Assembly: GCF_023618015.1 (NCBI RefSeq)
Contig: NZ_JAJKBJ010000006.1
Location: forward strand, 107,941 to 171,940
Reading direction: 5' to 3'
DNA from: Legionella maioricensis
GTDB lineage: Bacteria; Pseudomonadota; Gammaproteobacteria; Legionellales; Legionellaceae
Length of the DNA: 64,000 bases
The notes under the pieces are model-generated. The model did no database searches and was not told the origin of the DNA. It was given only the letters and a program-made list of their open reading frames with translations. Positions within the stretch are counted from its first letter, which is position 1, and every line of letters starts with the position of its first letter. A program made the translations under genes and the position numbers. Positions 63,805 to 64,000 of this stretch are shown piece by piece.

Positions 63805-64000
63805 TTAGGGTGATAGTTCCTATTTTTTGCCTAAGAAGATTAATATATAGGCTGGATAGAGATAAGAAAACACCGCTTATCAACAAGCTTTATCAATAAC
63901 CGAATCATGCTCATATTAACTGCATATGCTCAAGATAAGTGTTTATTTACATAATCTACATCCAAATAGTACAAGATAGGAACAACGAATCACTTTTTTA

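Overview
The window most likely comes from a Legionella or a close relative. The DNA is AT-rich and shows gamma-proteobacterial housekeeping blocks (ffs-dnaX-ybaB-recR; tesA/ybbA/ybbP). It also holds a set of large, lineage-specific proteins with eukaryote-like motifs: an F-box, a lipid-kinase-like catalytic loop, an HExxH protease motif, coiled coils next to membrane anchors, and an alpha/beta hydrolase. These are typical of Dot/Icm effector repertoires. No tRNA or rRNA gene, CRISPR array, phage or intact transposase was recognised.

Layout. 1-6 kb: partial GNAT, flavin oxidoreductase, YihY/BrkB membrane protein, palindromic repeats, exported NlpC/P60-like protein, small ORF, cytochrome P450. 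6-12 kb: AraC/GyrI regulator, divergent nagB and nagA (amino-sugar breakdown), CocE-type hydrolase. 12-21 kb: small exported protein, alpha/beta hydrolase with a Cys nucleophile, glutaminase, periplasmic binding protein, then three consecutive effector-like genes (F-box, LepB-like kinase, HExxH protein).

21.4-33.7 kb: a candidate natural-product locus. It has a SAM methyltransferase, a TauD-type Fe/2-oxoglutarate oxygenase, a second methyltransferase resembling mycobacterial phthiotriol-dimycocerosate methyltransferase, and a 3072-residue polyketide synthase. The synthase reads KS-KR-ACP-KS-DH(degenerate)-KR-ACP-C, with no acyltransferase and no thioesterase. This is the best candidate for an undescribed system. 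It is followed by a convergent, signal-peptide-bearing zeta-like P-loop kinase and an aldo/keto reductase.

35.5-47 kb: decayed gamma-glutamyltransferase and aminotransferase fragments, hairpin and MITE-like repeats, a coiled-coil membrane protein, a diguanylate cyclase with a possible two-codon leader ORF, the tesA/ybbA/ybbP block, and several small unknowns, one with a possible His/Cys (clan CD-like) dyad. 47-53 kb: a complete RND tripartite efflux operon on the minus strand. 53-59 kb: an unknown with a CheD-like Cys/His arrangement, an OmpR-type regulator with a dead receiver, a large unknown, a membrane sulfatase-like protein and a DUF547 protein coupled to recR. 59-62 kb: recR, ybaB, dnaX and 4.5S RNA. 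62-64 kb: exported His-rich protein, a 126-bp MITE-like element, GNAT, palindromic repeat and an 8-bp microsatellite.

All family assignments rest on reading motifs and overall sequence character, without any database search.
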